Source: Pseudomonas sp. (GTDB lineage Bacteria; Pseudomonadota; Gammaproteobacteria; Pseudomonadales; Pseudomonadaceae). From it: a stretch of DNA of 64,000 nt. The translations under genes were made by a program, and so were the position numbers. The notes under the pieces are model-generated. The model saw only the letters and a list, made by a program, of their open reading frames with translations, was not told the DNA's origin and made no database searches. The stretch spans positions 1 to 64,000 of the forward strand of contig NZ_JAGIBG010000014.1 in the NCBI RefSeq assembly GCF_017744435.1. Reading direction: 5' to 3'. Of this stretch, positions 45,062 to 55,985 are shown piece after piece. Numbering within the stretch: the stretch's first letter is position 1; each line of letters begins with the position of its first letter.

Positions 45062-46081
45062 TCATGAGCTCTCGCGCACCATCAGTTCAAAGCCCAGATC
45101 CTGCTGCTCGGTCGCTACCCGCTTGCCATCGAGCAGCGCCAGCAGTGCCTGGGCGGCGCCCCGACCAACGGCCGCCCGTGGGGTGCGAATGGAGGTGAGG
45201 CGCGGCACCATGTGCGCCGATGCGGGCAGGTCGTTGAAGCCGACCATGGCCACCTGGCGTGGCACCTCGATGCCTTGGCGCAACGCCTGCAACACCGCGC
45301 CCTGGGCAAGGTCGTCGTTACAGAAGAAGATGCCATCCACATCGGGAGCCTGCGCCAGCAGCTGGCTGAACAGTTCACTGCCCAGCGCAATGGACGACGG
45401 TTGCGGCGCCAGAATCTCCAGCTCGGTGGCCTGCATGCCGGCGTCGGCCAGGGCCTGGCGGAAGCCTTCGGCGCGCTGCATCACCCGGGGGTCGAGCTGC
45501 GCGGCAATGAATGCCAGGCGCCGCCGGCCCCGCTCGATCAGGTGCGTTGCCGCAGCACGCCCGGCCTGCTGCTGGGAAAAGCCCACCGACAACGCGCCGG
45601 CCTCACCGCCCAGCTCCATCATGTGCACGCAGGGCACGCCGCTGGCGGCCAGCATCTGCCGCGCAGCGTCGCTGCGGTCGAAGCCGGTGAGCAGCATGCC
45701 GCAAGGCTGGTACGCCAGGTAATTGCGGATCAGGTTCTCTTCTTCGCCGAGGTCGTAGTGATAGTTGCCAATCAGCACTTCCAGCCCACGCGGGCGCATC
45801 ACCTCGTGGATGGCCTCCAGGGTGTCGATGAACAGCTGGTTGGACAGCGACGGAATCAGCACCACCACCGACTGGCTGCGCGCCGACGCCAGCGCCCGGG
45901 CCGCCGGGTTGGCAACATAGCCCAGGGACGCGGCAGCGGCCACGACCTTTTCCACCAGTTCCGGGGCAACCGTGCTGACCCCGCGCAACGCGCGCGAAGC
46001 GGTGATCGGGGAAACCCCGGAAAGCCTGGCGACTTCAGCCAGCGTGGGACGACCTGTGGTGCGAGAGCCTGTGCGGGACAT
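45062..46081 (-). CDS. gntR: Gluconate repressor GntR (LacI family)
   Basis: 339 aa. N-terminal LacI helix-turn-helix and hinge (TLAEVARLSGVSPITASRALRGVSTVAPELVEKV), then a periplasmic-binding-like sugar domain (SVVVLIPSLSNQLFIDTLEAI; FFCNDDLAQGAVLQAL). Represses gluconate genes until gluconate or 6-phosphogluconate binds. Divergent from gntK, with matching operators at 46126 and 46254 and a third before gntT; the operator 45 bp upstream of its own start suggests autoregulation. Confidence 0.92.
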   Translation of the reverse strand: MSRTGSRTTGRPTLAEVARLSGVSPITASRALRGVSTVAPELVEKVVAAAASLGYVANPAARALASARSQSVVVLIPSLSNQLFIDTLEAIHEVMRPRGLEVLIGNYHYDLGEEENLIRNYLAYQPCGMLLTGFDRSDAARQMLAASGVPCVHMMELGGEAGALSVGFSQQQAGRAAATHLIERGRRRLAFIAAQLDPRVMQRAEGFRQALADAGMQATELEILAPQPSSIALGSELFSQLLAQAPDVDGIFFCNDDLAQGAVLQALRQGIEVPRQVAMVGFNDLPASAHMVPRLTSIRTPRAAVGRGAAQALLALLDGKRVATEQQDLGFELMVRESS

Positions 46082-46125
46082 GGATGTTGTAATTTTACTA
46101 CTTGCAGGAATGGGGAACGGCCACT

Positions 46126-46141
46126 AAGGTAGCGCTGTCTC
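46126..46141. promoter_or_regulatory. GntR operator 1 (gntR promoter)
   Basis: AAGGTAGCGCTGTCTC, preceded by ACT, which fits the reported Pseudomonas GntR motif AC-N-AAG-N-TAGCGCT exactly. Near-palindrome centred on AGCGCT, 45 bp upstream of gntR. Confidence 0.85.
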
Positions 46142-46253
46142 AGGACGCAGGCAATGTAATCTTTGGTAGTGGCCACTGCAGCACGCTGCCAAGCGTCCAT
46201 ACTGCGTAAGGACAAGATCAATAACACCGGGGAGGTGGCGTTTCGTCAGCGAC

Positions 46254-46269
46254 GAGACAGCGCTATCTC
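46254..46269. promoter_or_regulatory. GntR operator 2 (gntK promoter)
   Basis: GAGACAGCGCTATCTC, an almost perfect 16-bp palindrome, 18 bp upstream of the gntK start; binding here would block initiation or translation-proximal transcription. Confidence 0.88.
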
Positions 46270-46287
46270 ACCCCGCAGGAGGTACTG

Positions 46288-46827
46288 ATGAATTCTCCCC
46301 TGTCCGCCATCGTGGTGATGGGCGTGGCCGGCTGCGGCAAAAGCTGCGTCGGTGATGCCATTGCCAAGCGAAGCGGCGGTCGCCTGATCGAAGGCGACGC
46401 GTTCCACCCTGCCGAAAACATCCGCAAGATGAGTGCCGGTATCCCGCTGGACGACGATGACCGTGCCGGTTGGCTGGTGCGCCTGGGCCAGGAGCTGCAA
46501 GCGACGGTGCAGGCCGGCGAACGGCCGATCCTCACCTGCTCCGCGCTCAAGCGCCGGTACCGCGACACCCTGCGCGCGGCGATGCCGGAGCTGGTGTTCG
46601 TGTTCCTCGAACTCACCCCCGCAGAAGCGGAAAAACGCGTGCTCGCCCGCCCCGGCCATTTCATGCCGGCCAGCCTGATCGACAGCCAGTTCGCTGCCCT
46701 CGAGTCACCCAGGGGCGAACCCCTGACCCTGCCGCTGGACGCCACTCAACCGATTGCGGTGCTCGCCGAAGCGGTCGACAGCTGGCTAAAGCCCTGCGGT
46801 GAGCGGAACCTGGCGCGGACTGCCTGA
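46288..46827 (+). CDS. gntK: Gluconokinase
   Basis: 179-aa ATP-dependent kinase forming 6-phosphogluconate, the entry to the Entner-Doudoroff pathway. P-loop VMGVAGCGKSCVGDAIA (residues about 10-26), EGDAFHPAENIRKMSAGIPLDDDDRAGWL for substrate binding and CSALKRRYRDTLR. AGGAGG lies upstream of the ATG. First gene of the gnt operon. Confidence 0.95.
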   Translation: MNSPLSAIVVMGVAGCGKSCVGDAIAKRSGGRLIEGDAFHPAENIRKMSAGIPLDDDDRAGWLVRLGQELQATVQAGERPILTCSALKRRYRDTLRAAMPELVFVFLELTPAEAEKRVLARPGHFMPASLIDSQFAALESPRGEPLTLPLDATQPIAVLAEAVDSWLKPCGERNLARTA

Positions 46828-46851
46828 ACCGGCGGTTTTTTCGGCTCACCA

Positions 46852-46867
46852 AAGATAGCGCTGTCTC
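46852..46867. promoter_or_regulatory. GntR operator 3 (gntK-gntT gap)
   Basis: AAGATAGCGCTGTCTC, 72 bp before gntT. It indicates that the permease has its own GntR-controlled promoter besides any read-through from gntK. Confidence 0.82.
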
Positions 46868-46938
46868 GACGCCTGAAGGCGGCGAAAGTTCAATAAATGC
46901 TACGCCCAAAACAACGATAAGACCGAGGCATCAAAACC

Positions 46939-48291
46939 ATGTTCGGACTGGCTACAGATACCTACCTGCTGCTCGACGCGCTGGTCACCATCGTCGGGCT
47001 GATCCTGCTGATCACCCATTTCAAGGTCCACCCCTTCGTCGCCCTGACCCTGGCCGCCGGTTTCCTCGGCCTGACCTCCGGCATGCCGGTGGCCAAGGTG
47101 ATGAAATCGTTCCAGGACGGTTTCGGTGGCGTGCTCGGCTTCGTCGGCATCGTCCTCGCCCTGGGCACGATGCTCGGCAAGCTGATGGCCGACTCCGGCG
47201 GCGCCGACCAGATCGCGCAAACCCTGATCCGCGCCTTCGGCAAGAAGAACGTGCACTGGGCGATGATGTTCGCCGCCTTCCTGGTCGGCATTCCGCTGTT
47301 CTTCGAGATCGGCTTCGTGCTGCTGATACCGCTGGTGTTCATCGTCGCCCGGCGTTCGGGCGTGTCGTTGGTCAAGATCGGCATCCCGCTGCTGGCCGGC
47401 CTTTCGGTGGTGCATGGCCTGGTACCGCCCCACCCGGGCCCGCTGCTGGCGATCGGCATCTTCCACGCCGACATCGGCAAGACCATCTTCTATGGCCTGC
47501 TGGTGGCGCTGCCCACGGCAATCATCGCCGGCCCGCTGTTCGGTAACTTCATTTCCCGCTACATCCCCGGCAACCCGTCCCAGGAGCTGATGGACCAGAT
47601 TGCCAAGGAGTCGGACCAGAGCAACCTGCCAAGCTTCACCATCACGCTGGTCACCGTGCTGCTGCCGGTGGCACTGATGCTGCTCAAGACCTTCGCCGAT
47701 GTGGTTCTGCCGGCCGAGCACATCATCCGCCAGTGGATGGACTTGATCGGCCACCCGATCACCGCCCTGCTCGCCGCCCTGTTGCTGGCCTTCTACACCT
47801 TTGGTTCGGCCCGTGGCTTCAGCCGCCAGCAGATCATGAAGATGCTCGATCAGAGCCTGGCACCGACTGCGGCCATCGTACTGATCGTCGGTGCCGGTGG
47901 CGGCTTCAAGCAGATGCTGGTGGATACCGGCGTGGGTAACGTGATCGGGCAGATGGCCGTGCAGGCGGAAATTTCGCCCATCATGCTGGCCTGGCTGGTG
48001 GCGGCGGTGATCCGCATCGCCACAGGTTCGGCGACCGTGGCGACCATTACCGGCGCCGGCATCGTCGCCCCGGTGATCGACCTGGTGCCTGGGGTCAACC
48101 GCGAACTGCTGGTGCTGGCCACCGGCGCCGGCTCGCTGATCCTGTCCCACGTCAACGACGCCGGGTTCTGGCTGGTGAAGCAGTACTTCAACATGACCGT
48201 GGCCGAAACCTTCAAGACCTGGAGCATGATGGAGACGATCCTGTCGATCGTCGGCATCATCTTCATCATGGCGCTGTCGACGGTGGTGTGA
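46939..48291 (+). CDS. gntT: Gluconate permease GntT/GntP family
   Basis: 450-aa H+/gluconate symporter with about 12 to 14 hydrophobic segments. Family blocks: LITHFKVHPFVALTLAAGFLGL, GGVLGFVGIVLALGTMLGKLM, PPHPGPLLAIGIF, RIATGSATVATITGAGIVAP and LSHVNDAGFWLVKQYFNMTVAETFKTWS. Distantly related to the 3-hydroxybutyrate permease at 13259 but in the true gluconate subgroup. Confidence 0.94.
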   Translation: MFGLATDTYLLLDALVTIVGLILLITHFKVHPFVALTLAAGFLGLTSGMPVAKVMKSFQDGFGGVLGFVGIVLALGTMLGKLMADSGGADQIAQTLIRAFGKKNVHWAMMFAAFLVGIPLFFEIGFVLLIPLVFIVARRSGVSLVKIGIPLLAGLSVVHGLVPPHPGPLLAIGIFHADIGKTIFYGLLVALPTAIIAGPLFGNFISRYIPGNPSQELMDQIAKESDQSNLPSFTITLVTVLLPVALMLLKTFADVVLPAEHIIRQWMDLIGHPITALLAALLLAFYTFGSARGFSRQQIMKMLDQSLAPTAAIVLIVGAGGGFKQMLVDTGVGNVIGQMAVQAEISPIMLAWLVAAVIRIATGSATVATITGAGIVAPVIDLVPGVNRELLVLATGAGSLILSHVNDAGFWLVKQYFNMTVAETFKTWSMMETILSIVGIIFIMALSTVV

Positions 48292-48374
48292 CCGCTGATC
48301 GGGGTGATGGCACCTGAGCATCGCGGGTGGGCCCAACACAGGTATGAGCCCTGCCCTACACAAAGGAGCCTGCC

Positions 48375-48677
48375 ATGCCCCGTTCAACCTTGCTGCTGCT
48401 TGCCCTGCTGACCTCGCCGCTGGCCCTGGCGGTCGGCACCGGCCCCACCTACCCCGATGACCCGCATAACCCGGCACCTCAGCCAGGTGTCGACAGCACC
48501 CTGAACCCGATCGAGAAACCCATGCCCAGGGATACCGACCCGCGTATCCAGGGCAATGACCCGCAAAGCCCACCGGCCAAGCAGAATGACAACCGCGACT
48601 TGCCTGGGATGGATGGCAGCGGCTCGGAAGGCACTGGCCGAGAAGGCGGGAACAGTTCAGGCGGTAGTCAGCAATAG
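48375..48677 (+). CDS. Exported low-complexity protein, unknown function
   Basis: 100 aa with a signal peptide (MPRSTLLLLALLTSPLALA), then a disordered Pro/Asp/Asn/Gly/Ser-rich chain (TYPDDPHNPAPQPG...GMDGSGSEGTGREGGNSSGG). AAAGGAG before the ATG supports expression. Likely periplasmic; not recognised as a characterised family. Confidence 0.7.
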   Translation: MPRSTLLLLALLTSPLALAVGTGPTYPDDPHNPAPQPGVDSTLNPIEKPMPRDTDPRIQGNDPQSPPAKQNDNRDLPGMDGSGSEGTGREGGNSSGGSQQ

Positions 48678-48683
48678 AACCCC

Positions 48684-48702
48684 AGGGGCGCCATGCGCCC
48701 CC
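48684..48702. terminator. Bidirectional hairpin between convergent genes
   Basis: GGGGCGC-CAT-GCGCCCC, a perfect 7-bp stem between the exported protein gene and the response regulator gene, followed by only two T's. Probably helps end both transcripts. Confidence 0.45.
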
Positions 48703-48706
48703 GGCC

Positions 48707-50108
<1,402 letters not shown>

Positions 50109-50134
<26 letters not shown>

Positions 50135-51599
50135 GGTCCCCTCCCGCTGCGATATTGAAAGTGAGGCTGACGCGGGTTCCTTCCTCTTCACGGCTGCTCA
50201 GGCTGACCGAGCCGCCAAACCGTTCCATGATCCGCTTGACCAGGGCCAGGCCCACACCGAGGCCGCCCTGCTTGGTCGTGAAGAATGGCTTGAACACCAT
50301 TCTTTCCTGCTGTTGGCTCATGCCCTTGCCGGTGTCGCTGAGCAGCAGCTGCGCGCGCTGGCCGTCCTCCGCGGTGACTTGCGCATGCAGTACCCCGCCC
50401 TTGGGCATGGCTTCCAGGGCGTTGGAAAACAAGCTGTTGAGTATCTGAGTCAGTTGCAGCGGCTGGCTGGCCACCCACTGCACCTGCGGCCCTTCGAAGC
50501 TGAAGCGCACGCCGTTGCGCTCGATCTGCTGGGCAAAGGCCTGGCGGGTGTCCTCGATGGCCGCCACCAGGTCCACCGCCTCGGCGGTATCGCTGGCCGG
50601 GCGCAGCGATACCAGCAGCTCGCGCACCCAGCGCGACATGCGGTCGACCTGGCTGATGATGTCGTTGATGTTCTTCTGCGCCAGCGGGCTGGCGATTTCC
50701 TCGGCCAGCTCGGCGCTGGAGCGGATATTGGCCAGCGGGTTGCGCAAGCTATGGGCGACGGCGGAAGACATCTCGCCCAGTGCCACATAGGTTTCGCTGG
50801 CCACCAGCCGGTCCTGTTGCTGCTGCAGCATGTACGCGGCGCGGCGCACGATCCAGAACAGGCCGAAGTAGATCAGCGCGCCACCCACCAGGGTCGATGC
50901 CCAGATCAGCACGTAACCCCGCTGGATACGCCGCACCAGGTCCTGCGGCTCCTTGTAGATCTCGACCATGGCCATGACCTGCTCGCCCTGGCTGTCGAAC
51001 AAGGGGATGTAGTTTTCGATGAACAGGTACTTGGGCTCGCGCAGGAATTTCTGCTCTTCCCGGTCGTCCTCGGCCTTGTGGTAACTGGCCGATACCGCCT
51101 TGCGCGAGCGGAAGGCGCGGTCCAGGTCACCGTCGGCTTCGATGCGCTTGCCGATCAGCTCGGGGTTGGTGGACCAGACGATGGTGCGGTCGCGGGCATA
51201 GGCGTTGGCCAGCAAGGTATCCGGCAAATGCTCGACGTGGTCGAGGAACTCGACCCGGGTCGACTCGGCCAGGGCCGGGCTGACCTGCAGGTGCTGTTGA
51301 TCCAGGCGCGGGTTGAGCAGTTCGCCCATGGTGGTACCGGGCGGCAACTGCGAATGACGCACTTCGGCCAAGGCCAGCGACTGGATGAACTGCGCGGTAA
51401 GCATGGCATCGCGCTGGACACTGTCACGGACCACGAAGCGGGTCGACACATAGCCCAGGCCGCCGGCCACCGCAGTGATGATGAGCAGGCTGATGACCGA
51501 GAACCAGCGCAGCAGGTTGAACTCGCGTAGCGGCACGGCCAGGCCGCTGCTGGGCAGTGTGGCGGGCCTTACGGGAACCTCTTCATCCAGCATCTGCAT
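50109..51599 (-). CDS. Sensor histidine kinase with periplasmic double-Cache-like domain
   Basis: 496 aa. Helix 1 (about 30-55), periplasmic sensor (about 56-235; LDHVEHLPDTLLANAYARDRTIVWSTNPELIG and YIPLFDSQGEQVMAMVEIYKEP), helix 2 (about 235-258), HisKA-like box SSAVAHSLRNPLANIRSSAELAEEI, and ATPase motifs NSLFSNALEAM, DTGKGM, GGLGVGLALVKRIMERFGG. Cognate of the overlapping regulator. About half identical by eye to the kinase at 51903-53360. Confidence 0.9.
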
Positions 51600-51902
51600 C
51601 GCGTCGTTCCCATGCAGGGAGTCCGTTCATAAGGTGGTCATCGCCCTGCTACCGATAGTAGCAATTTGATGCCACCTCACCAGGGCGGCGGCGGCCGTCA
51701 TGTGTCGCGCGTTACCTGCTGCGAGAACTGCAAGAACTCAGCCAGACCCTTAAACCAATCGTCATATCTATATAAATCAGTACGTTATGAGTTTTTTTTG
51801 ATCCTGAGTCACGAATTATTCCCCACATTTGGGTAGTGTTTACCCAATAACGATAAAACTACTATTTATCAATTACTTACATTGAGTTTATGAATTTTTG
51901 AA
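51600..51902. other. AT-rich intergenic region with palindrome
   Basis: Gene-free 303 bp; 51755-51902 is very AT-rich for this genome. It contains the 19-bp palindrome TTGGGTA-GTGTT-TACCCAA (51829-51847). It should hold the promoter of the kinase-regulator operon (minus) and the 3' end of the orphan kinase transcript. A half-site TTGGGTA also occurs at 53407-53413 upstream of the orphan kinase. Confidence 0.55.
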
Positions 51903-53360
51903 TTAGGTACACACCAACCGAAAGCTCAGCGAGACCCGCGTGCCATGGCCCTGGCTGCTGCTCAGCCGGACTGAACCGCCAAAGCGTTCCATGATGCGCT
52001 TGACCAGTACCAGCCCCACACCCAGCCCACCTTGTTTAGTGCTGAAAAATGGCCTGAAGGCCAGGCGCTGCTGCTGTTCGTTCATGCCCTTGCCGGTATC
52101 GGCAATGCGCAAGGTGAGGCTGCGCCGGTCGCGCTTCACCACCTCGATACGCAAGCGCCCACCCTGCTCCATTGCTTCCAGGGCATTGGCGATCAGGCTG
52201 TTGAAGATCTGCCCGAGCAGCGCCGGGTGGCCGAGCACCTGAACCGGCGGTAACGGTCGCAGGTCCAGGGTTACCCCACTGCGGGCCAGCGGCACGGCGA
52301 AACTCTGCAGGCTCTCCTGCAGGACCTGGGGCAGGTCGACCGGCACCGCTTCGTCATTCAGCGGCCTCAGCGACTGCAGCAGCTGGCGAATCCACTGCGA
52401 CATGCGGTCGACCTGGCTGATGATGTCATTGATGTTGCGTTGCGCCGGGCCTTCATCGAAGGCCTGGGCCAGTTCGGCGCTGGAGCGGATGCTGGCCAGC
52501 GGGTTGCGCAGGCTGTGGGCCACCGCCGAGGACACCTCGCCAAGGGCCACGTAGGTCTCGCTGTTGATCAGCCGTTTCTGCTGCACCGCCATCACCCGCG
52601 CGGCGCGGCGCATGATGCCGTACAGCCCGATATAGACCAGCGCAGCACCGACGGTGATGGCCAGCCAGATCAGGATAAGCCCGTGCTCGATGCGCACGAT
52701 CAGGTCGTGGGGCTCCTTGTAGATTTCCACCATCGCCGTGACGCTATCGCCATCGGCATCGAACAAGGGGATGTAGTTTTCGATGAACAGCTGTTCCGGC
52801 GGGGTCACGAACTTCTGTTCGATGCGTGCCTGCTCGAAATTGTGATAGCTGGCAGAGACCCGCATCTTGTACTCGAAAGCCCGATCCAGGTCGTCATCAC
52901 CATCGATCAGTTTGCCCACCAGTGCGGGGTTGGTCGACCAGATCACCGTGCGGTCCGGGGCATAGATGTTGGCCAGCAGCATGTCCGGCAGGTGGGCGAT
53001 ATGGTCGAGGAATTCACCGCGAGCCTTGCGCCGCGCTTCCGGGTCGACATCGGGCATGGCCGTAAGATCGGTGCGAGGGTCGAGCAGTTCGCCCATGGTG
53101 CGTACATTGGGGATCGACACGTGGCGCACTTCGGCGTCGGCAATCGAGGTGATGAACTGCGCGGTGAGCAAGGCGTCGCGCTCGATGCTCTCATCGATGA
53201 TGAAACGACTGGAAATCAGCCCCAGCCCTGCGGCAACCGAAAGGATGATCGCCAGGCTCACCCAGGCGTACCAGCGCAGCAGGTTGAACGGCCTGCGCGG
53301 GGTAGCGGCTTCGCTGCCCGCAGGCGCCTCGGGTGCTTCGGAACGGGGGGCGATGTCCAT
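51903..53360 (-). CDS. Orphan sensor histidine kinase, tandem paralogue
   Basis: 485 aa, same architecture as the kinase at 50109-51599: helix 1, Cache-like sensor (LPDMLLANIYAPDRTVIWSTNPALVG; YIPLFDADGDSVTAMVEIYKEP), helix 2, SSAVAHSLRNPLASIRSSAELAQ and GGLGVGLVLVKRIMERFGGSV. There is no regulator gene of its own. The start at 53360 (MDIAPRSEAPE) has GGAG eight bases upstream; a GTG at 53372 is less likely. The cytoplasmic half is most alike and the ligand region diverges, suggesting duplication followed by new sensing. Confidence 0.88.
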   Translation of the reverse strand: MDIAPRSEAPEAPAGSEAATPRRPFNLLRWYAWVSLAIILSVAAGLGLISSRFIIDESIERDALLTAQFITSIADAEVRHVSIPNVRTMGELLDPRTDLTAMPDVDPEARRKARGEFLDHIAHLPDMLLANIYAPDRTVIWSTNPALVGKLIDGDDDLDRAFEYKMRVSASYHNFEQARIEQKFVTPPEQLFIENYIPLFDADGDSVTAMVEIYKEPHDLIVRIEHGLILIWLAITVGAALVYIGLYGIMRRAARVMAVQQKRLINSETYVALGEVSSAVAHSLRNPLASIRSSAELAQAFDEGPAQRNINDIISQVDRMSQWIRQLLQSLRPLNDEAVPVDLPQVLQESLQSFAVPLARSGVTLDLRPLPPVQVLGHPALLGQIFNSLIANALEAMEQGGRLRIEVVKRDRRSLTLRIADTGKGMNEQQQRLAFRPFFSTKQGGLGVGLVLVKRIMERFGGSVRLSSSQGHGTRVSLSFRLVCT

Positions 53361-53466
53361 GACGGACTCCACTGCAGGGCACCTTTTGAAAGGTTATAGC
53401 CCAGAGTTGGGTAACCATGGCATTGATTGGGGACGATTTTCGCCACTTTGGCGACGCAAGGCCCGT

Positions 53467-54060
53467 TCAGAGTGGCGAGTCGTCGGTCAGCCCCTGCAGC
53501 TTGCGGTACTCGCGCAACACGTTTGGCACATAGCGGCGGGTCTCGGCAAACTGCGGAACCGCGCCACGCCGCCGCACGGCATCGGGGCCAGCGTTGTAAG
53601 CGGCCACGGCCAGGGTGATGTCATTGTCGAACAGGGTCAGCATGCGTTTGAGGTAGCGCGCCCCGCCCTGCACGTTGTCTTCGGGGTCAAGGATGTCTTC
53701 CACGCCCATCTCCTTGGCCGTGTCCGGCATCAATTGCATCAACCCCACCGCCCCGGCCGCCGAACGGGCCTTCGGGTTGTAACCTGACTCGGTCTTGATC
53801 AGTGCATGCAGCAACGCCAGCGGCACGTCGTAATCACGGGCCGCCGCCGCCACCAGTTCGGCATAGGGCCGCCCGGTGATCATCTGCGCGTCGGCCGGGC
53901 CCGCCTGGGCAAGTGGTTCGCTGATCACCCGTTCGTAATGGCGTCCTGGCCGGTGGACGTTGCTCAGTACATAACCACCCTTGGCATCGATGGAAATGTA
54001 CATGTCGGCCTGGGCGCTTGCCGCCACCAGCCAGGTCACTACCAGGATCATCACGCGCAT
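53467..54060 (-). CDS. Lytic transglycosylase, SLT type
   Basis: 197-aa exported peptidoglycan lyase. Signal peptide MRVMILVVTWLVAASAQA, a short DUF4124-like start (DMYISIDAKGGYVLSN), then the SLT domain: catalytic Glu in ALIKTESGYNPKARS, GAVGLMQLMPDTAKEMGV and AVAAYNAGPDAVRR. GGAGG precedes the ATG at 54060. Divergent from the gspG-gspF genes 184 bp away; such enzymes often open the wall for secretion machines. Confidence 0.9.
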   Translation of the reverse strand: MRVMILVVTWLVAASAQADMYISIDAKGGYVLSNVHRPGRHYERVISEPLAQAGPADAQMITGRPYAELVAAAARDYDVPLALLHALIKTESGYNPKARSAAGAVGLMQLMPDTAKEMGVEDILDPEDNVQGGARYLKRMLTLFDNDITLAVAAYNAGPDAVRRRGAVPQFAETRRYVPNVLREYRKLQGLTDDSPL

Positions 54061-54100
54061 GTCGGTCGCCTCCCCGCCGTGCCCCCGATATGGGGGAAAT

Positions 54101-54124
54101 GCCCCGGAAAACCCGGGCTTTTCT
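54101..54124 (+). terminator. Weak terminator-like hairpin upstream of gspG
   Basis: GCCCCGG-AAAA-CCCGGGC followed by TTTTCTG; one base bulges. It lies between divergent genes, so on the plus strand it could attenuate the gspG transcript. Evidence is structural only. Confidence 0.3.
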
Positions 54125-54244
54125 GCTTCGACGCAAGCACCGTGCCGCTTGCCATGGCGCATGGCACAAGGCCCCGAGGCAGACGTGCACGGCTGTTGCA
54201 TGTGGCTTGAAAACGCGTGTCCCCATGCAGCGGAGGGCTTCACC

Positions 54245-54670
54245 ATGCAGCGCAAATCCAACCCCCAACGTGGCTTCACCCTGCTTGAACTCCTGGTGGT
54301 CCTGGTGGTGCTCGGTTTGTTGGCCGGTATCGTCGCGCCTAAGTACTTCAGCCAGCTCGGTCGCTCGGAAGCCAAGGTGGCGAAGGCACAGATCGAAGGC
54401 CTGGGCAAGGCCCTGGACCTGTACCGCCTGGAGGTGGGCCATTACCCCACCAGCGAACAGGGCCTGCAGGCACTGGTCACCGCCCCCAGTGGCGAGTCGC
54501 ACTGGTCGGGGCCCTACCTGCAGAAGGCCGTGCCGCAGGACCCATGGGGCCGCGCTTACATCTACCGCCAGCCCGGCGAAAACGGCGGTGAGTACGACCT
54601 ACTGTCGATGGGCAAGGACGGCCAGCCCGGCGGCGATGGCGAGAACGCTGAAATCACCAGCTGGCAATGA
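54245..54670 (+). CDS. gspG: Type II secretion major pseudopilin GspG
   Basis: 141 aa. Type IV pilin-like leader RGFTLLELLVVLVVLGLLAGIVAP with cleavage after Gly and methylatable Phe/Glu5, then ALDLYRLEVGHYPTSEQGLQALV and QDPWGRAYIYRQPG...YDLLSMGKDGQPGGDGENAEI, the GspG calcium-binding region. GGAGGG precedes the ATG. Only gspF follows; no gspD, E or L-M genes are nearby. Confidence 0.93.
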   Translation: MQRKSNPQRGFTLLELLVVLVVLGLLAGIVAPKYFSQLGRSEAKVAKAQIEGLGKALDLYRLEVGHYPTSEQGLQALVTAPSGESHWSGPYLQKAVPQDPWGRAYIYRQPGENGGEYDLLSMGKDGQPGGDGENAEITSWQ

Positions 54671-54681
54671 GGAGAACGACC

Positions 54682-55872
54682 ATGCGCTATAGCCTCAAGG
54701 CCCTCGGCAGACAGGGCATCGTGCAGTTGCAGATCGACGCCGAGGATGCCGAACACGCGCGTCGCCAGGCCGAGAACCAGGGGCTGCGGGTGGTCAGCGT
54801 GCGCGGCCAGGGTAAAGCCCTGGGCGGCCTGGCCTGGCGCCGCGCGGCGACCTTCGACCTGGTGCTGTTCAGCCAGGAACTGACCACCCTGCTGCACGCC
54901 GGCCTGCCGCTGATCGACGCCCTGGAAAGCCTGGCGGAAAAGTCCCCCGTCGGTGCCTCGCGCAAAGTCCTGACCGAGCTAGTGCGCCAGCTCTACGAAG
55001 GCCACTCGCTTTCCCAATCGTTGGCGCAGCAGCCACGGGTGTTCCCGCCGCTGTACGTGGCGCTGGTGCAGTCCAGCGAGCGCACCGGCACCCTGGGCGA
55101 TGCCCTGGCCCGCTACATCGGTTATCGCCAACGCCTGGACCTGGTCCGGCAGAAACTGGTGGGCGCTTCGGTCTACCCGTTGCTGCTGTTGCTGGTCGGC
55201 GGCGGCGTGGTGCTGTTCCTGCTGGGCTATGTGGTGCCGCGCTTCAGCCTGGTGTTCGAGGGCATGGGTAGCGAACTGCCCTGGATGTCCCGGGTGCTGA
55301 TGGACATCGGCCTGTTCCTGCATGCCCAGCAGTTGCCGCTGGCACTGGCCGTTGCGGGCGGCATCGGTACGCTGGTGGTAATGCGCCGCAACCCGCTGGT
55401 AAGGCGCTGTGCATCACGGCAACTGCGGCGATTGCCGGCCCTGCACCAGCGCCTGGTGATGTATGAACTGGCGCGCTTCTACCGCTCGCTGGGCATCCTG
55501 CTGCAGGGCGGCATCCCAATTCTTACCGCCATGGGCATGGCCCACGGACTGCTCGGCAGCGCTTCGGCGCAAGGCCTGGAACAGGCCAGCCGGCGCGTCG
55601 GTGAAGGGCTGCCGTTGTCGGACGCACTGGAAGCCGGGCAGCTGGTCACGCCTGTGTCGCTGCGGCTGCTGCGGGCGGGGGAACAATCCGGGAACCTGGG
55701 GGAAATGCTCGAACGCTGCGCGGATTTCCATGATCAGGAAATCGGCCGCTGGGTGGAGTGGTTCGTGAAACTGTTCGAGCCGCTGCTGATGACCTTCATC
55801 GGGCTGCTGATCGGGGTGATCGTGATCCTGATGTACATGCCGATCTTCGACCTGGCTTCGAGTATTCACTAG
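54682..55872 (+). CDS. gspF: Type II secretion platform protein GspF
   Basis: 396-aa inner-membrane platform with two T2SF domains and three membrane helices (about 160-190, 215-235 and 365-390). Blocks: [68 protein letters not shown] and [25 protein letters not shown]. The start at 54682 has AGGAG upstream; the ATG at 54667 overlaps the gspG stop and is also possible. With gspG it forms an isolated pair. Confidence 0.92.
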   Translation: MRYSLKALGRQGIVQLQIDAEDAEHARRQAENQGLRVVSVRGQGKALGGLAWRRAATFDLVLFSQELTTLLHAGLPLIDALESLAEKSPVGASRKVLTELVRQLYEGHSLSQSLAQQPRVFPPLYVALVQSSERTGTLGDALARYIGYRQRLDLVRQKLVGASVYPLLLLLVGGGVVLFLLGYVVPRFSLVFEGMGSELPWMSRVLMDIGLFLHAQQLPLALAVAGGIGTLVVMRRNPLVRRCASRQLRRLPALHQRLVMYELARFYRSLGILLQGGIPILTAMGMAHGLLGSASAQGLEQASRRVGEGLPLSDALEAGQLVTPVSLRLLRAGEQSGNLGEMLERCADFHDQEIGRWVEWFVKLFEPLLMTFIGLLIGVIVILMYMPIFDLASSIH

Positions 55873-55881
55873 TCTGTAGCA

Positions 55882-55973
55882 GCCTCTTCGCGGGCACGCC
55901 CGCTCCCACAGAATCACCACAGACTTCAGGCCTGAGGTATTCCTGTGGGAGCGGGCGTGCCCGCGAAGAGGCC
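55882..55973. repeat. REP pair (REPIN) between gspF and the recombinase
   Basis: Inverted units 55882-55911 and 55942-55973 of the GTGGGAGCGGGCGTGCCCGC type. It separates the 3' ends of gspF (plus) and the recombinase gene (minus). Confidence 0.85.
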
Positions 55974-55985
55974 GGTGCAGGCGTA

